DNA of 64,000 nucleotides from Allacma fusca. Taxonomy: Eukaryota; Arthropoda; Collembola; Symphypleona; Sminthuridae. Under the pieces are notes generated by a model. The model worked only from the letters and a program-made list of their open reading frames with translations, made no database searches and was not told the DNA's origin. This document shows, one piece after another, positions 11,640 through 22,652 of the stretch; positions within the stretch are counted from its first letter, which is position 1, and each line of letters begins with the position of its first letter. The position numbers and the translations under genes are program-made. Location of the stretch: the NCBI GenBank assembly GCA_947179485.1, contig OX359246.1, positions 55,841,632-55,905,631 on the forward strand. Direction: 5' to 3'.

Positions 11640-12600
11640 AGAAGGAAATTGCAATTTTGTTCATTTTCAGTTCAATATTCCCATTTGAAACAAATAATTT
11701 GCTGATTTAGTATTGTGTGAAGACAATATTACAAACAGTGTGCTTTCTCTATGCAAGTGCTTACTCTATAATTCGCAAAATATATACGTCTCCAGTTACA
11801 CGACCTTTTTTCCTCCGTTTAAAAGGCCTCAGGAGCCAAATTATGCACATTGCCGAGACCGAGGCTCCCTTATTCAGACAGCGATGTACTTGTTTATTAC
11901 ATGTCAAATATAGAACTCTCGTTAAGCTATCAGCCTCTGGGCAATTGTGGGGAATCAATTATGAAGTGTACTCTGGCTATACGTAGGAAACCCGACTTGT
12001 AAGACCAGTTTCCCTATAATTGCAAAAGTATTTAGGCATATTCCCCTTTATCAAAATATTAATTTTGGGCTTGCCAATGGTATACAAAAGGTAAAACTTC
12101 TTATTAGCCCTATAGGTATACTATTATAGAGATATCGAGGGTCCAGGGTTTTCGGATCTTCTGGATCAGGCTGCCTCATATTTTGTATGTGAATCAATCA
12201 AGCACATAATAGAATGTGGGCAATGTACAAATTATCTTATACCAGTTCATTAATTATCTACAGCAAGGGTTTTAGTCTATATAAGGGCTGGAAATATCCC
12301 ATGAACCGGATGACCCAAGAGGAAGATATTGTGTAATAATTTATTGAAGTTCTAGTCATTATGTCATCGAATGGAGTCATAATAATGCGTTTGACAACAT
12401 TTTTACTCTCTAAAATACCAATTGCATTTGAGCAGCTTGCAATGGGCTCTTTGAGCTGGAAATTAAGTAATAATGACATTTACTCATAATTAAAATTGTA
12501 CATCAGTAATCAGTAGTACTATTAATTGTAAGTACACTAAATAGTCTACTTCCTTAAAGGGAAACAAAACAAACAAAATACAGCCGGCGAGCAGATTTGC
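11640..12600. other. intergenic, no gene recognised
   Basis: Several overlapping short frames at 11465-11986 lie in unrelated phases and have no family resemblance or splice context. I see nothing supportable. Confidence 0.4.
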
Positions 12601-12629
12601 AATTGCTATTGACTGGCAGTCAGTTCAGT

Positions 12630-12830
12630 AGTTTTTGCACACGGCACGAATATAAACGTCAAAATTCTTTAGAGGGGAACGAGTGGAATTGAAATACAAC
12701 GAACGTATAGGATGTGCACACTCATTCAAGATATGAACACAACTTTAACATGTACGGTTGCACACGACACGTAGAATTTGCAGACGGGACGCTCAAACGC
12801 TTCCAACGTTCCAACCTCAGAAGTTTCTGG
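12630..12830 (+). promoter_or_regulatory. relic of a metallothionein-type promoter in inverted orientation
   Basis: TGCACAC occurs at 12636-12642, 12715-12721 and 12759-12765. The sequence around the third (TGCACACGACAC, then GACGCTCAAA) aligns with the reverse complement of the promoters at about 7680-7730 and 11395-11445. Downstream on the plus strand no cysteine-rich reading frame was found, so this appears to be a promoter remnant left by an inverted duplication. Confidence 0.55.
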
Positions 12831-13384
12831 AGCAATAAAGTCTCTTTAAGAATGCTCGGGATTAACGAATAGAATGCTCGGGTATGAAATCTTTCAAGTT
12901 CTGCTGAAACGTAGATTGTGTGTACAAAGGAAAGAAATCAGTCACCTATACCACATCGCATCTGGCCTTTGAATTATCAAAATAGCAAATACAATTATTA
13001 CTCAAGAAAGTTACGCGTTGCCCCATTGAACTTGCATATAAAACGTTATGGCCTTACAATTATTAGAAATACATTCAAATACCCTCGCCAAGCGTTAATT
13101 GCTTTACAAATTATTATTACTGTAAAATTATGTTACAATTTTATGATTAGATTCTCCAGATATAGTTTTTTGAGATGCTTGTCCTTCTATTTCTATGTAT
13201 AAGCGGTCCTCTAGGCCAGGGAGCATATAAAACCTCAATGGAATTTCTGTCCACGACTGCATTTTATACATTATTGAATTAAGAGGTTCATTTCTGTATA
13301 CAAATGGTTAAGGATCTAAAGGAAGGTCCATGACAATTCTCTCCCATAGACTCCATAAGTACTCCCATTAACATACTGCTATAA
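12831..13384. other. intergenic, no gene recognised
   Basis: The open frame 12918-13202 has no recognisable domain. The last three bases of this stretch (TAA) are the left target duplication of the element that follows. Confidence 0.4.
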
Positions 13385-14755
13385 GGGAGCGTCCATAAAT
13401 GATGTCATGCCAAAAATCATAAAAATCCCACCCACTGATACTAGTGTCATTAAGCCGTCATTTCTGGCGTTAGTGATGGACCCACCCTCATGATGACGTC
13501 ACTCTCCTCAAGCACAGAAATCAAACACGTATGTTCTCAAACATTTGTGGTTAAAACGTCCGAAAATCAGCACCTCAATCAAAAGCCTCTGTAAATCAGT
13601 GGTCGGATTTTTGTTAATCTCCCTGAAAGATCATTTTTGAATGTCACTGCTGAATTTTATGTCCCTGCAGGGAGGTCCTCAACGATTTCAAGAATCCCTG
13701 CTGAAAAAAGGTCATCGATTTTCAAAATCCTTGTTAGCAAAATTAATTTCCCTACAAGACGGCAAACCCCTGCCAAATAAGCTTAACCAATCTAAAAACC
13801 CTTGTGAAAGATATACAATTAGGATTGGGGCATAGTGAGAGAGTAAAATTGGCAGTTAGAGAATAAGCCAAAAAGAAGGCAAGCCGAGATAAGATAAGGA
13901 GCGAGTGACCGTTAAAAAGAGACGGCACGAGCGAGAGATTGAGGAAGCGGCAGTCAGGATTAAGCTTCGGGAGAGACAGGAATAGGCTACGGAAGAGGAA
14001 GGAAGTGTCTCAGGAAGTGAGCGGGTTTTTAGGAAAAGGACTAGGAGAATTAGGGATAGGTTGAGAGTATAATTATAGGATTTTATTAATAAGGACAATT
14101 AAAATGTGGTGGTTTTATTGAATAAACTTATAGAATAAAGTTGTAAAAGGGACAAGTGATCTGCTCAGAGATTGGACTGATTTATTCATCTCCTAATTTA
14201 GTTATGTAAGAACAAATACTGAGTGTTGGTTTTAATTGGTAAATCCCCAACCCGTAAGACTCTCACGAGTCAACCTCTCATAGCCGAGAGTGAGTGCTCA
14301 CACCCCACAAACATTCATTATTATTATTATTAAAAGACATAAGTGCATCACCTAACTATCTAAGTAATTAAAGAACATAAAAACATCATCGTTTCACTTG
14401 TTTGCGTAACTTTCCCTGTAACAAGCCAATAAATTTGAAAATACCTGCAAAACAATGTCAATTTTTAAATCCCTTTTAAATCAAATTTAAAAATTCCTGT
14501 TAGCAAAATACAGTCCCTCCCAATTGAGATTTTCCTCGAGATAGATGTTTTCCCTGGTATCACTCTTTGGCGGCGTGATAAAGCAATTATTTGAGCAGCA
14601 GATGTCGCATGGTTCCTTGTACCTCCTATTTCATTTAATCGTTGATGATGATGTCATAATGAACTTGTTAGACCCACTGACTGTATCATTCCAGCGTCAG
14701 AAAATTATGAAAGGACCCACTGATATATGGCATGACATCATTTATGGACGCTCCC
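13385..14755. mobile_element. DNA transposon with GGGAGCGTCC inverted ends and TAA target duplication
   Basis: The left end GGGAGCGTCCATAAATGATG at 13385 is mirrored by its reverse complement ending at 14755, with about 27 bp matching. TAA flanks both sides (13382-13384 and 14756-14758). A 3-bp TAA duplication is the habit of PIF/Harbinger elements, but no transposase is left to confirm the family. The interior holds a separate word-repeat insertion (13597-14560) and no intact gene. A short purine-rich stretch near 13850-14070 has an opposite-strand open frame without recognisable domain. Confidence 0.7.
13597..14560. repeat. word-repeat insertion related to 56577-56940
   Basis: It starts with CAGTGGTCGGATTTTTGT and repeats phrases such as AAATCCCTGCTGAAAAAAGG. 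The same start and phrases recur at about 56577-56940. The start also matches the end of the hAT element at 46597. The middle (about 13830-14400) is unrelated unique sequence. The right end is not clear. Confidence 0.5.
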
Positions 14756-14758
14756 TAA

Positions 14759-15049
14759 ATTGGGATCAAATGGAGCACCTAATCAAATCTACTGTCCAGT
14801 CAAAAATTATTATCCCCTCTAGTCAAAAAGATTTAATTGTATGACTCCACTGCGTTGTTAAAGTTTACTTTTAAAATTATTTTTAATTTCATAAAGGCTA
14901 TTTAAACGTCAACAAGGAATGCATGGAATACAAAATGTGTATAGTTATAGTTCAGAGATCGTCTGTACTTATAAATACAGGGGCATTGATAATAATTGGA
15001 TAGAAGCTATAAAAGGATATTGAAAATATCTAATGAGAGTAAATTCTGT
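14759..15049. other. 3' flank of the following minus-strand gene
   Basis: No feature is recognised. Confidence 0.4.
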
Positions 15050-17480
15050 TCATGGAGTATTCTTTAGATGTTCTTCCTTGCAGTTCTTCCGTGACTTGAA
15101 CCTCAACAACCGAGTAGTGGAATTGAGCCACGAAGGTCTCTTCATCACTGGCCGAACGATATTCTGGGCTAATGTTCGGAACCTCTGAGACTTCTTCTTG
15201 ATCCTCTCCGCCAAAGTGATGGAGCTTATATTCGTGACATTGGAAGCGAAGGATAAGTCTGCGTCGATATCCGAGGAGTCCTCGGATCTGAAAGCATCGA
15301 AGTCACTCTCCGACAGTAATTCCTCTTCATCCGACTCCCCAGGTAAGAAGTTGTTTGTGAGCCCATAGCACCACACGTTGGAAGGAACCTCATCAACGGG
15401 ATACTTTGTTACTATTAACAGACCAAATTATAAATTTATACGTAACTTTTCTCACACGTATAATTTGTATGTTTCTTAATATGACATTCACTTTTTTGCA
15501 CTGAGACGCTCCACGTGATGTTCTCTCCGTCGATTGAGAATTCCAAATCCTTCCCAAAATCATAGGAACTTTCATCTACGGAAGACTGAAGAACTTTGCC
15601 ATCATAGGAATAGCATTTCACCAGCTTCCATTGAACTTCATTCAAGAACCAACGCTTGTAGAACCCTTGGAAATATTCGTTTTTGTCCTCCCCAAAAATT
15701 GAGCTTGTTCCACGCTATTCAAAGTATTTCTCATTTTTTAAAACGACTTTTGTTTGTACGCTGTAGTTTGATGTTCACGCAGAACATTTGTAAGCATAAC
15801 CTTTTCATATGAGCTGTAAGTCCTTTTTTCAACGTAATTTTCAGTTGGATCAATTTTTCGAACCCAATCTTTTGTGGAAATTCGGGAAACTGTTTGGGGT
15901 TGGAAATAGTAATAAATAGTAAAAATAATTACAAAGCTGTTAGTGTCTCGTGAAATATAAGTTACTAACTCAAACTAATTTCAAAAAGACATTTCCATCT
16001 GGTTTGCTCATTAAGAGTATCGAAATGTAGCTCCAAAGTCCTAGTGGGGTAGCCATTTTTTACAGCATTTGTAGCAGCAAATGACATGTCATTACTAGTA
16101 TCGATTCCTTCCAATTCCAAGTAATAGTTCCGTACTTTCGGCCACACATAATTTATAAAGTCGAGGATATTTCTTTCAACAATTTGCCTGTCAATTTCCA
16201 ACTGTTCCACAAGACTTATGCTGTCCTAAAAGAAACAATAAATAAAATAATGTAAAAATAATAGTAATAAATTGTATAGATTGTGCTGAATATATTTTGG
16301 AACAGACGACAGCCGAAAATGAAAACATTTTCTTACGCCTTCATCTTCAAAAGGATTTCTTGATCTCAATAATGATTTCGACGTTTTAAGCATCAAAGAT
16401 TTTTCGTCTGTGTTGACCATCCAAGTCTTTTGCAAGGGAACATTTTTGGGTACTGCAGGAATTTAGACGAGAAATAGGGAAAACATTAACTGAGTTCATA
16501 CGCATTAACTCAATATTTGAAATGGCAGTATTTGCAGTTGACAGTAATAGGAAATAATTGCAATAATTTTAATTTTTGATTTTTGAAAAGCTATATTTGG
16601 TCAAAAGTAGGCTTAATATATTTTATAGAAATATTTATATGTAGATAAATATTTGTAATGCTACTACTAACTTGGGCGTATCGATACAGTCCAAAAAATT
16701 TGATTGCCGCATTCTTCGAATTGGAATTCCTTTCCTTTAAAGAAACAATTAGGTGCCAGGTCTGTTACATCCACATCTAAATTTTCGTTTTGAAAAAGAT
16801 CAGCCAGACTAGCTTTTATTTCAGCAAAGAAGTTCTTCTTCAAGGTGGAGACAACTCCAGGCTCTTTATTCATTTTGTACTTCGAGCTTTGGCAATGCTG
16901 TAATGATAGTACTTAAATATGTAAAATTTTGTTAAAAATTCTACTTCCATCTTAATGATAAAGCAGGCGCAACTACCGTCTCAAAGCTTCGCGTGTACAT
17001 AAATCTTTCATTGTATTTAGGTAATTCATCAACTGATGCATAGATGGCCCAGTTCTGGCGGATGTGACGCTTTACGCCATCTTCGCCCGGATCTGAACAA
17101 TACGCATACAATTTTGTAGAAAATTATTAAAATCACAACACATTGAAAATAATTGAATTTCATTGTTACGTAAGGTACAAACCAATTCGCTTTTCCAAAA
17201 CAAATAGCCATCGCTGCTGACTGTTTTGGTTTTGGTTGTCGAAGGTGAGCCGGAAAATTCGAGTGAGCATATTATTTTTTACCACTGTCTCACTATGGGA
17301 TATGGTTGTGGGATCTTCATCCTCTTGGTAGAAACCTTCGACTTTAGGCCAAACTTTAATCAAGAATAGTTGCTTTTTTGACATTGTATTTGGTTTTAAG
17401 GGGATCGAACATGACGCAAGTGTGGAAGGAGGTGGCTTATGAATCCGAAAATTGTCCCAGTCGGGTTGGCAGTATCCCAT
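15050..17480 (-). CDS. unknown protein with an internally duplicated four-exon block (eight exons)
   Basis: Family not recognised. Exons on the minus strand: 17183-17480, 16977-17092, 16672-16897, 16337-16452, 15970-16225, 15801-15868, 15492-15714 and 15050-15411. All have GT-AG junctions and the phases agree throughout, giving 554 aa. Residues about 1-252 (exons 1-4) and 253-450 (exons 5-8) are two copies of one module. Shared marks are VWPKV then TR-(x)-L-(x)-F-D with RW-(x)-LFE/VLE in the first exon of each block, an NW motif in the second, and GK-(x)-F with a WxVSV/I strand in the third. The end of exon phase (1, 0, 1, 0) repeats exactly. The tail is acidic (SDEEELLSESD), then lysine- and arginine-rich, perhaps nuclear. 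The ATG at 17480 is the first methionine, but the frame stays open back to about 17504, so an upstream exon is possible. Confidence 0.7.
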
Positions 17481-17504
17481 CTGCAGTAGCTGCTCCTCAA
17501 CTAC

Positions 17505-18002
17505 CTTCTATTCAGTCATTCGATGGGCATTAGGATAGCATTAATGAATAATGAACTTGGTATGACCCTTTGACATGTCATGTTTGTAAAGTGTTGGCAA
17601 TCATAATTATTATCTACATTTAATGTTTAATGATAACCCGTATTCTGTAATTTTAAATAGGTTTATAATTAACAGCTCGAAAAAATAATGCTGTGCTACC
17701 ATTTTTTTATCGCCTTCCATGATCAGCTTTGTTTTGAACTAAGAAATCCTTTCTCTTTTAGTGGAATCCGGGAACCTATCTAGTAAATATGAGTAATGTC
17801 CTCATTTAATGCCGAATTTAACTTTAAACACGTTTTTAAGTTCAAGGTGTACATGTACACAAATATGAGTTAAAAGTTCCCCGTCCTCCCTAACATACCA
17901 AGTTTTCACAACCCAGCCCAACACAACACAACCCCTAATATCAACCTAGAGGCGAAAATAAATACCAGTTTGGTCCTCAGAAAGAATCCAGGATTTACTT
18001 TA
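17505..18002. other. intergenic, no gene recognised
   Basis: No supportable feature. The open frame at 17906-18133 runs into the inverted-repeat element that follows. Confidence 0.4.
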
Positions 18003-18390
18003 TACCCAACACGGACAGCAACTTCTGTGTTGACATAAATGTGGTGACATGCATATGCAAACATAAGTGCACAGCACTGACATATAAATAGTGCAGCCAA
18101 TGAAATGAAGAAGAAATATGTGGGTAAAAACATGGTTATTTTTAGCGGGCCTGGAGTTTGAATGAAGAAGATTCCAGCACATAATATGCATAACTACTTT
18201 GTCAAGTTTTTCCCGCACAACATTTAGTAACTTGCATATGTCACGACTTGTGCTGACACAAGGCTCACATATCTATGTGAGAACTTGTGCAAGCCACCTC
18301 CCACTTATGTCAGTGTACGTACGAACGCACAGCATTTCTGTGTCAAACATATGCAAGTCAGCACAGATTTCGTGCTGTCCGTGTTGGGTA
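18003..18390. mobile_element. 388-bp inverted-repeat element
   Basis: The left end TACCCAACACGGACAGCA at 18003 is mirrored by its reverse complement ending at 18390. The similarity extends inwards to about 38 bp with some mismatches. The interior repeats TGTGCTGACA, CATATG and similar words. No clear target duplication is seen. It is a non-autonomous element of unknown family. Confidence 0.65.
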
Positions 18391-19374
18391 TTAGATGTTT
18401 AGGTAGATAAAGTTTACACATCTGACCAACGGGTCTGGTCCCGTCTTTAAAAATTCTCTGTATAAGAGCACATAACTTTTTTAAAGATATTGTAATAAAT
18501 GAACAGCGTAGTCCTCAGCTCGAATCTTGAATTTAATAATTGATAATAATAAATAATAGTGAGAACTAGAAACACGTATGCGTTGTGTACTAGGTTGCGG
18601 CATACACATCTGTTTCTGTTTATATAAGTAAAGTATTTGAAAAACGCATGTATACAAATGCTAAATGCCCAGCGCCCAGCATATTGTAGACGCAGTGAAC
18701 GCGTTGAATTTGATCGAAAAAAATCGATCTTGTTATTTCTTTGTACACCTGAAAATATTTTTTTAATGTGTTCCGGAGTTGAATTATGTTTTGTATTTTC
18801 AAGAGAGCAAAAAAAAAACTCGAAACTTTTTTGCTAATAATTTTTACTTCTTTGCATATTATTTGCATGCATAATCCATTCCCCAGCCGAAACTAAAATA
18901 ATTCAAATAATCTATAATAATTAAAAGTTTCAACAATAAAGTTGATGCAAAAAATAATAATAAATTTAGTTTATATTTTCTCTTTCGGGAATAAAAAACT
19001 TTTTTTATAAATAAAGCTGTCAGATTTATTTATTCCCTACTGTGCTGTGCATCTACAGATATTCTGGTAAAAAGTGCAAGCCAGGCAACGCATTTACTGC
19101 GCCAAATATCGCAATTTCCCATTTCCCGTATTCCAAAAATCAAAACTGGCGCTGACTTCACACTTGACATTAAAGAAGTTCGGAAATTTAACACAACACT
19201 GGATGACAGAAATTGAACATTTTAAAAAATCAAATTGAGCTTTCTCGTTAATTTATTCAATTTTTCAAGGGCTCATGCAATGACTGTGGTTTATTAGGTT
19301 TGAATTTGAGTTGTTAGAATAAATTTAGGTGCATTTCGCAAATGTCATTTAACTACATGTTCTGTATTGCCGCT
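18391..19374. other. intergenic, no gene recognised
   Basis: Strongly AT-rich. Open frames at 18620-18868 on either strand are shadows of each other and show no family signal. Confidence 0.4.
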
Positions 19375-20718
19375 AGAGTGCAATTAGGGTAGACATGGTG
19401 TTGCAGATTATGAATTCGAAAATGGATAATTTCGTAGACTTTTTAATCTGGTAGAACGATCCCATTTCTAACGCTATGGGTCGGCATGATCGAAGCGTTG
19501 TTAAGATTTCCTTCGTTTGCTGAGGAAACTCCCGCTGTACGCTATTTTTCACTGTTGGAACAATGAAGTGAGAGTATTCAGGGGAGACACAGTTTTCATT
19601 CTTGATGGAGTTCGACCGCGGAGGAAGATTGCGCTACCCTGATCATTCCGATGGTCAACAGTATGGTACACTTGACCCAAATAACGTCTGACAACAAATA
19701 GAGTTTCCTTCTGAGAATACTCCTTGGGTTGGGAGTATTTTGAGTAACAAGTAGATATACAAGCAAACGGTAAGTAAAACACTCATGGAAGGAAAGTTGC
19801 CATAGGCGGATGGATCCACTTGGTCATGAAAACGAATGGTTCCGAAACAACCCAGAATTATATTTACCACAGCAAAAGCTGTGAAGGTTGGAATGTAGAT
19901 TTTTGAGCAACTAGCATTATAACGGTTGGACAATAGCTGTAACATTCGGTAAGTCTTCAGCCTCTCTGACAACGTCATATGTATTTTTCGCATCTCTGTG
20001 TTTTGTAAATTTAATATTATTATTGTTATTCCTGTGTCCGGATAAGAATTTGTGTTAGTTACCTGATCTGCTTCACTTGCCGCACTGTTTGACAATGGAG
20101 GAAGCTTGTCATAACGTAGAAACAGACAGTGCCAAAATTGCTGCAAACTCGAAAGATGCAGAAAAAAGTGTAGAATGTTCTTGTTCCAAAGTTCCGATAT
20201 TCCTCCGGAAGAATTGAATAAAGATATTGCTTCTTCTCAGCTTCTTGGACAAGCATCGCTGATTGAGATGTACACTGAGGAAAGCATAGGAACAGTAGGA
20301 TACCATAAGTAATGTAATTCTTCGTTGGGGGCATTGGATCCTCACCGAAGTACTCCCTCACGTTCTACATGGAATTGAGGTAATTCAATACTTCGTTCCC
20401 ATTCTTACGTGCGTTCCTATGCAGAAAGAATACCAGGACCCATCCCACGAAGGCAAAGAATACAAGAGAACATTCCCCTTGGTTGACAGTTTTGTCTAGC
20501 AAAACTCGAATCAGCTCTCGGGTTGCTTGAGCCAATTCTAAGGACAGAATAATACGTTGCATAATTATCCATAATATCCGCTTCCAGACTGGTCCATGAC
20601 GAAATGACTTCTTCGAGAAAGAATATCGGAACGGTACAGACAACACATACTGACCAAACTTGAAGAAGATTCCCGTAATTCGGAGACTTAGACGGGCGGA
20701 ATTTTCTGGAAGGACCAT
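19375..20718 (-). pseudogene. multi-pass membrane protein pseudogene, copy 1
   Basis: Diverged copy of the intact gene at 30724-32083, including 5' and 3' flanks. The start ATG at 20718 and the splice site near 20059 are kept. A TAG replaces the TAC codon of the intact copy near 20362, just after the coding stretch for LNSM. At least two frame changes lie in the second exon, so later parts (for example the stretch for CYSKYSQPKEYSQKET) fall in other frames. It is therefore a dead host gene copy. Confidence 0.8.
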
Positions 20719-20959
20719 ATTTTGTGGGAAATGTTATAATTATAAAGAGCAAGACCTCAAAAGGCAAAGAATAGAAACCTTGAAAAATTACAATGTATTC
20801 AAAGCTTTCAGTTTTTAGGTTAGGTCAGACAAAAATGTTCATGTGACTGACTCATGGAGGTGTGTTCATGGTTGACTGATATTTGCTCGTGACAAGGCGT
20901 CTACCGGAAAAAAACTACCTGTAATTTAAAGCAGTAGTGTTTGATGATAATTTTTCCAT

Positions 20960-21810
20960 ATTTACAGTTATATAAAATGAAGCTATTAATGTACCTAAAT
21001 GTCCAACATTTATGAAATACAGGGGTTTAAATTGTTAAAGAGGTCACTCAGCCATTGACAGAACACGAATTTTTATCAACACTTTCCGAAGTACCGCAGA
21101 ATGAAGTGGGTAGGGCAAAACTGGACTTTTCCAGAAAGCGTTTCAGGCTTGATGACAGCAGAGTCCTTCAAAGTTAAAAATGCGAACATATTGGATGTAC
21201 ATTATTTGATTTATTTGTATTTATTTATAACTTATTTCAGAGCCAGGGTTGGCTATTTTTGGTTTTTGTACATCCTTAACTAATTGCGAGTAGCTCTCAC
21301 AATTGACCAGTAATTCATAGATATATTTTCCCAGCAATTTATTTATTTCCTGCAGTCAGACCTGTAAGAAACAGTACAGGTAATGAAGAAAAGTCTAGGC
21401 TTCCTGGAAAAACTCCATTCAGATTTTTAATTTACAAAGAAAGTTTAAAAATAAGAAATATGTTGAACTTGGTTACAGTAAATTGCGTGCATACGTGTAT
21501 GTGTAATCAAACTATATTCATCTTAATTAAACCAATGTGCGTTCGTACAATTGAGTAAATATTTTTTGAATTTTCATTTTAAAGCAAATAGTGACCTTTT
21601 TTGAATTTGGTAATTTGCAGGGAATAACAATTCATGTTGAATGGGGAGATCACTTGCCAGATTTTTCCTCGGTGTATCAATGCATACGTTCTCCCTCCCT
21701 ACTCCTACCCCGTTCCTGGAGTGTCGATTTTCATTAGCTCTCTTTGCGCAACTTCATTATTTACACTACAGAAAACTAATAATTCGTTGTGTTGTTGACA
21801 ACATACATAC
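20960..21810. other. intergenic, partly duplicated flank
   Basis: About 20720-20940 and 21060-21180 align with the 5' flank of the intact copy (32085-32500). The rest shows no feature. The last eight bases are the left target duplication of the next element. Confidence 0.4.
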
Positions 21811-22652
21811 TAGGCATGTTCATAACGATATACCGATACGATATTATCGTTCATATCGTACATTTTTTAGAAACGATATAGCACGATATTTATTGGGGTT
21901 TCCCGACTATATATCGTCACATGATTATATCGTACATTCGCGAGTAATTACAAGCATTGCGCATTTTTTGACAAAAATGCGAGCAAAACTTGGGGGCCAA
22001 AATCATTTGACGACTTTCGAAAATCATACCACTCCAAATTCGGTCTAAAGATATTGAAGATATTTTTTATTTTCTGTCTGATCCATTTAACAGTCGACAT
22101 TAATGAACAGGTCGTCATTCTAATATACAGGATTTAGCATTTTTCCAAATAAAAATGTGCAACTATAATTTTGGGTTTTCGCTATTTTGTTGACTTTAGT
22201 TTCAAAAATTTGAAAAAGTTAGAAACTTTAATGACTTAAGTTCCCTAATAAGGTTATCCGAATTCGGACATCAGTTTTCATATAATGATGAACAGAAATT
22301 CTATGGTGTAATTATTATGAGTAGTTTTATTGTTTTCTTACTGACGTTGATGCCTTGCATTATTATCTTTGAAATGCTTCAAATTGTACATATTTTCAAC
22401 TCAATACTTTTTTGACTCATGTTTTTGGAATGCAATGTAATCTGTGCTAATTTGGGTTGAAAATTTGGTACTTAAGGAGCCTTAGTAATAATAATTATCT
22501 TGTACACGAAATTAAAGTTCCATTAATTTTCGTTAAATAATACCAGAAGCCACAACGTGATATATCGTTCCTCGATATCGTTATCGGTAATTTTTCAGAG
22601 AACGATAACGATATGAACGATATTTTAAAATCGAACGATATGAACATGCCTA
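21811..22652. mobile_element. non-autonomous hAT-type element, CGATAT word
   Basis: The ends TAGGCATGTTCAT and ATGAACATGCCTA are inverted. The 8-bp direct repeat ATACATAC flanks the element at 21803-21810 and 22653-22660 without mismatch, the hallmark of hAT insertion. The outer parts are packed with variants of AACGATAT and ATATCGT. The open frame at 21641-22048 overlaps the left border and is not real. No transposase remains. Confidence 0.9.

Noticed and set aside
21641-22048. 135-aa plus-strand frame
   Set aside because: It crosses the left border of a hAT element with a perfect target duplication and consists partly of repeat words.
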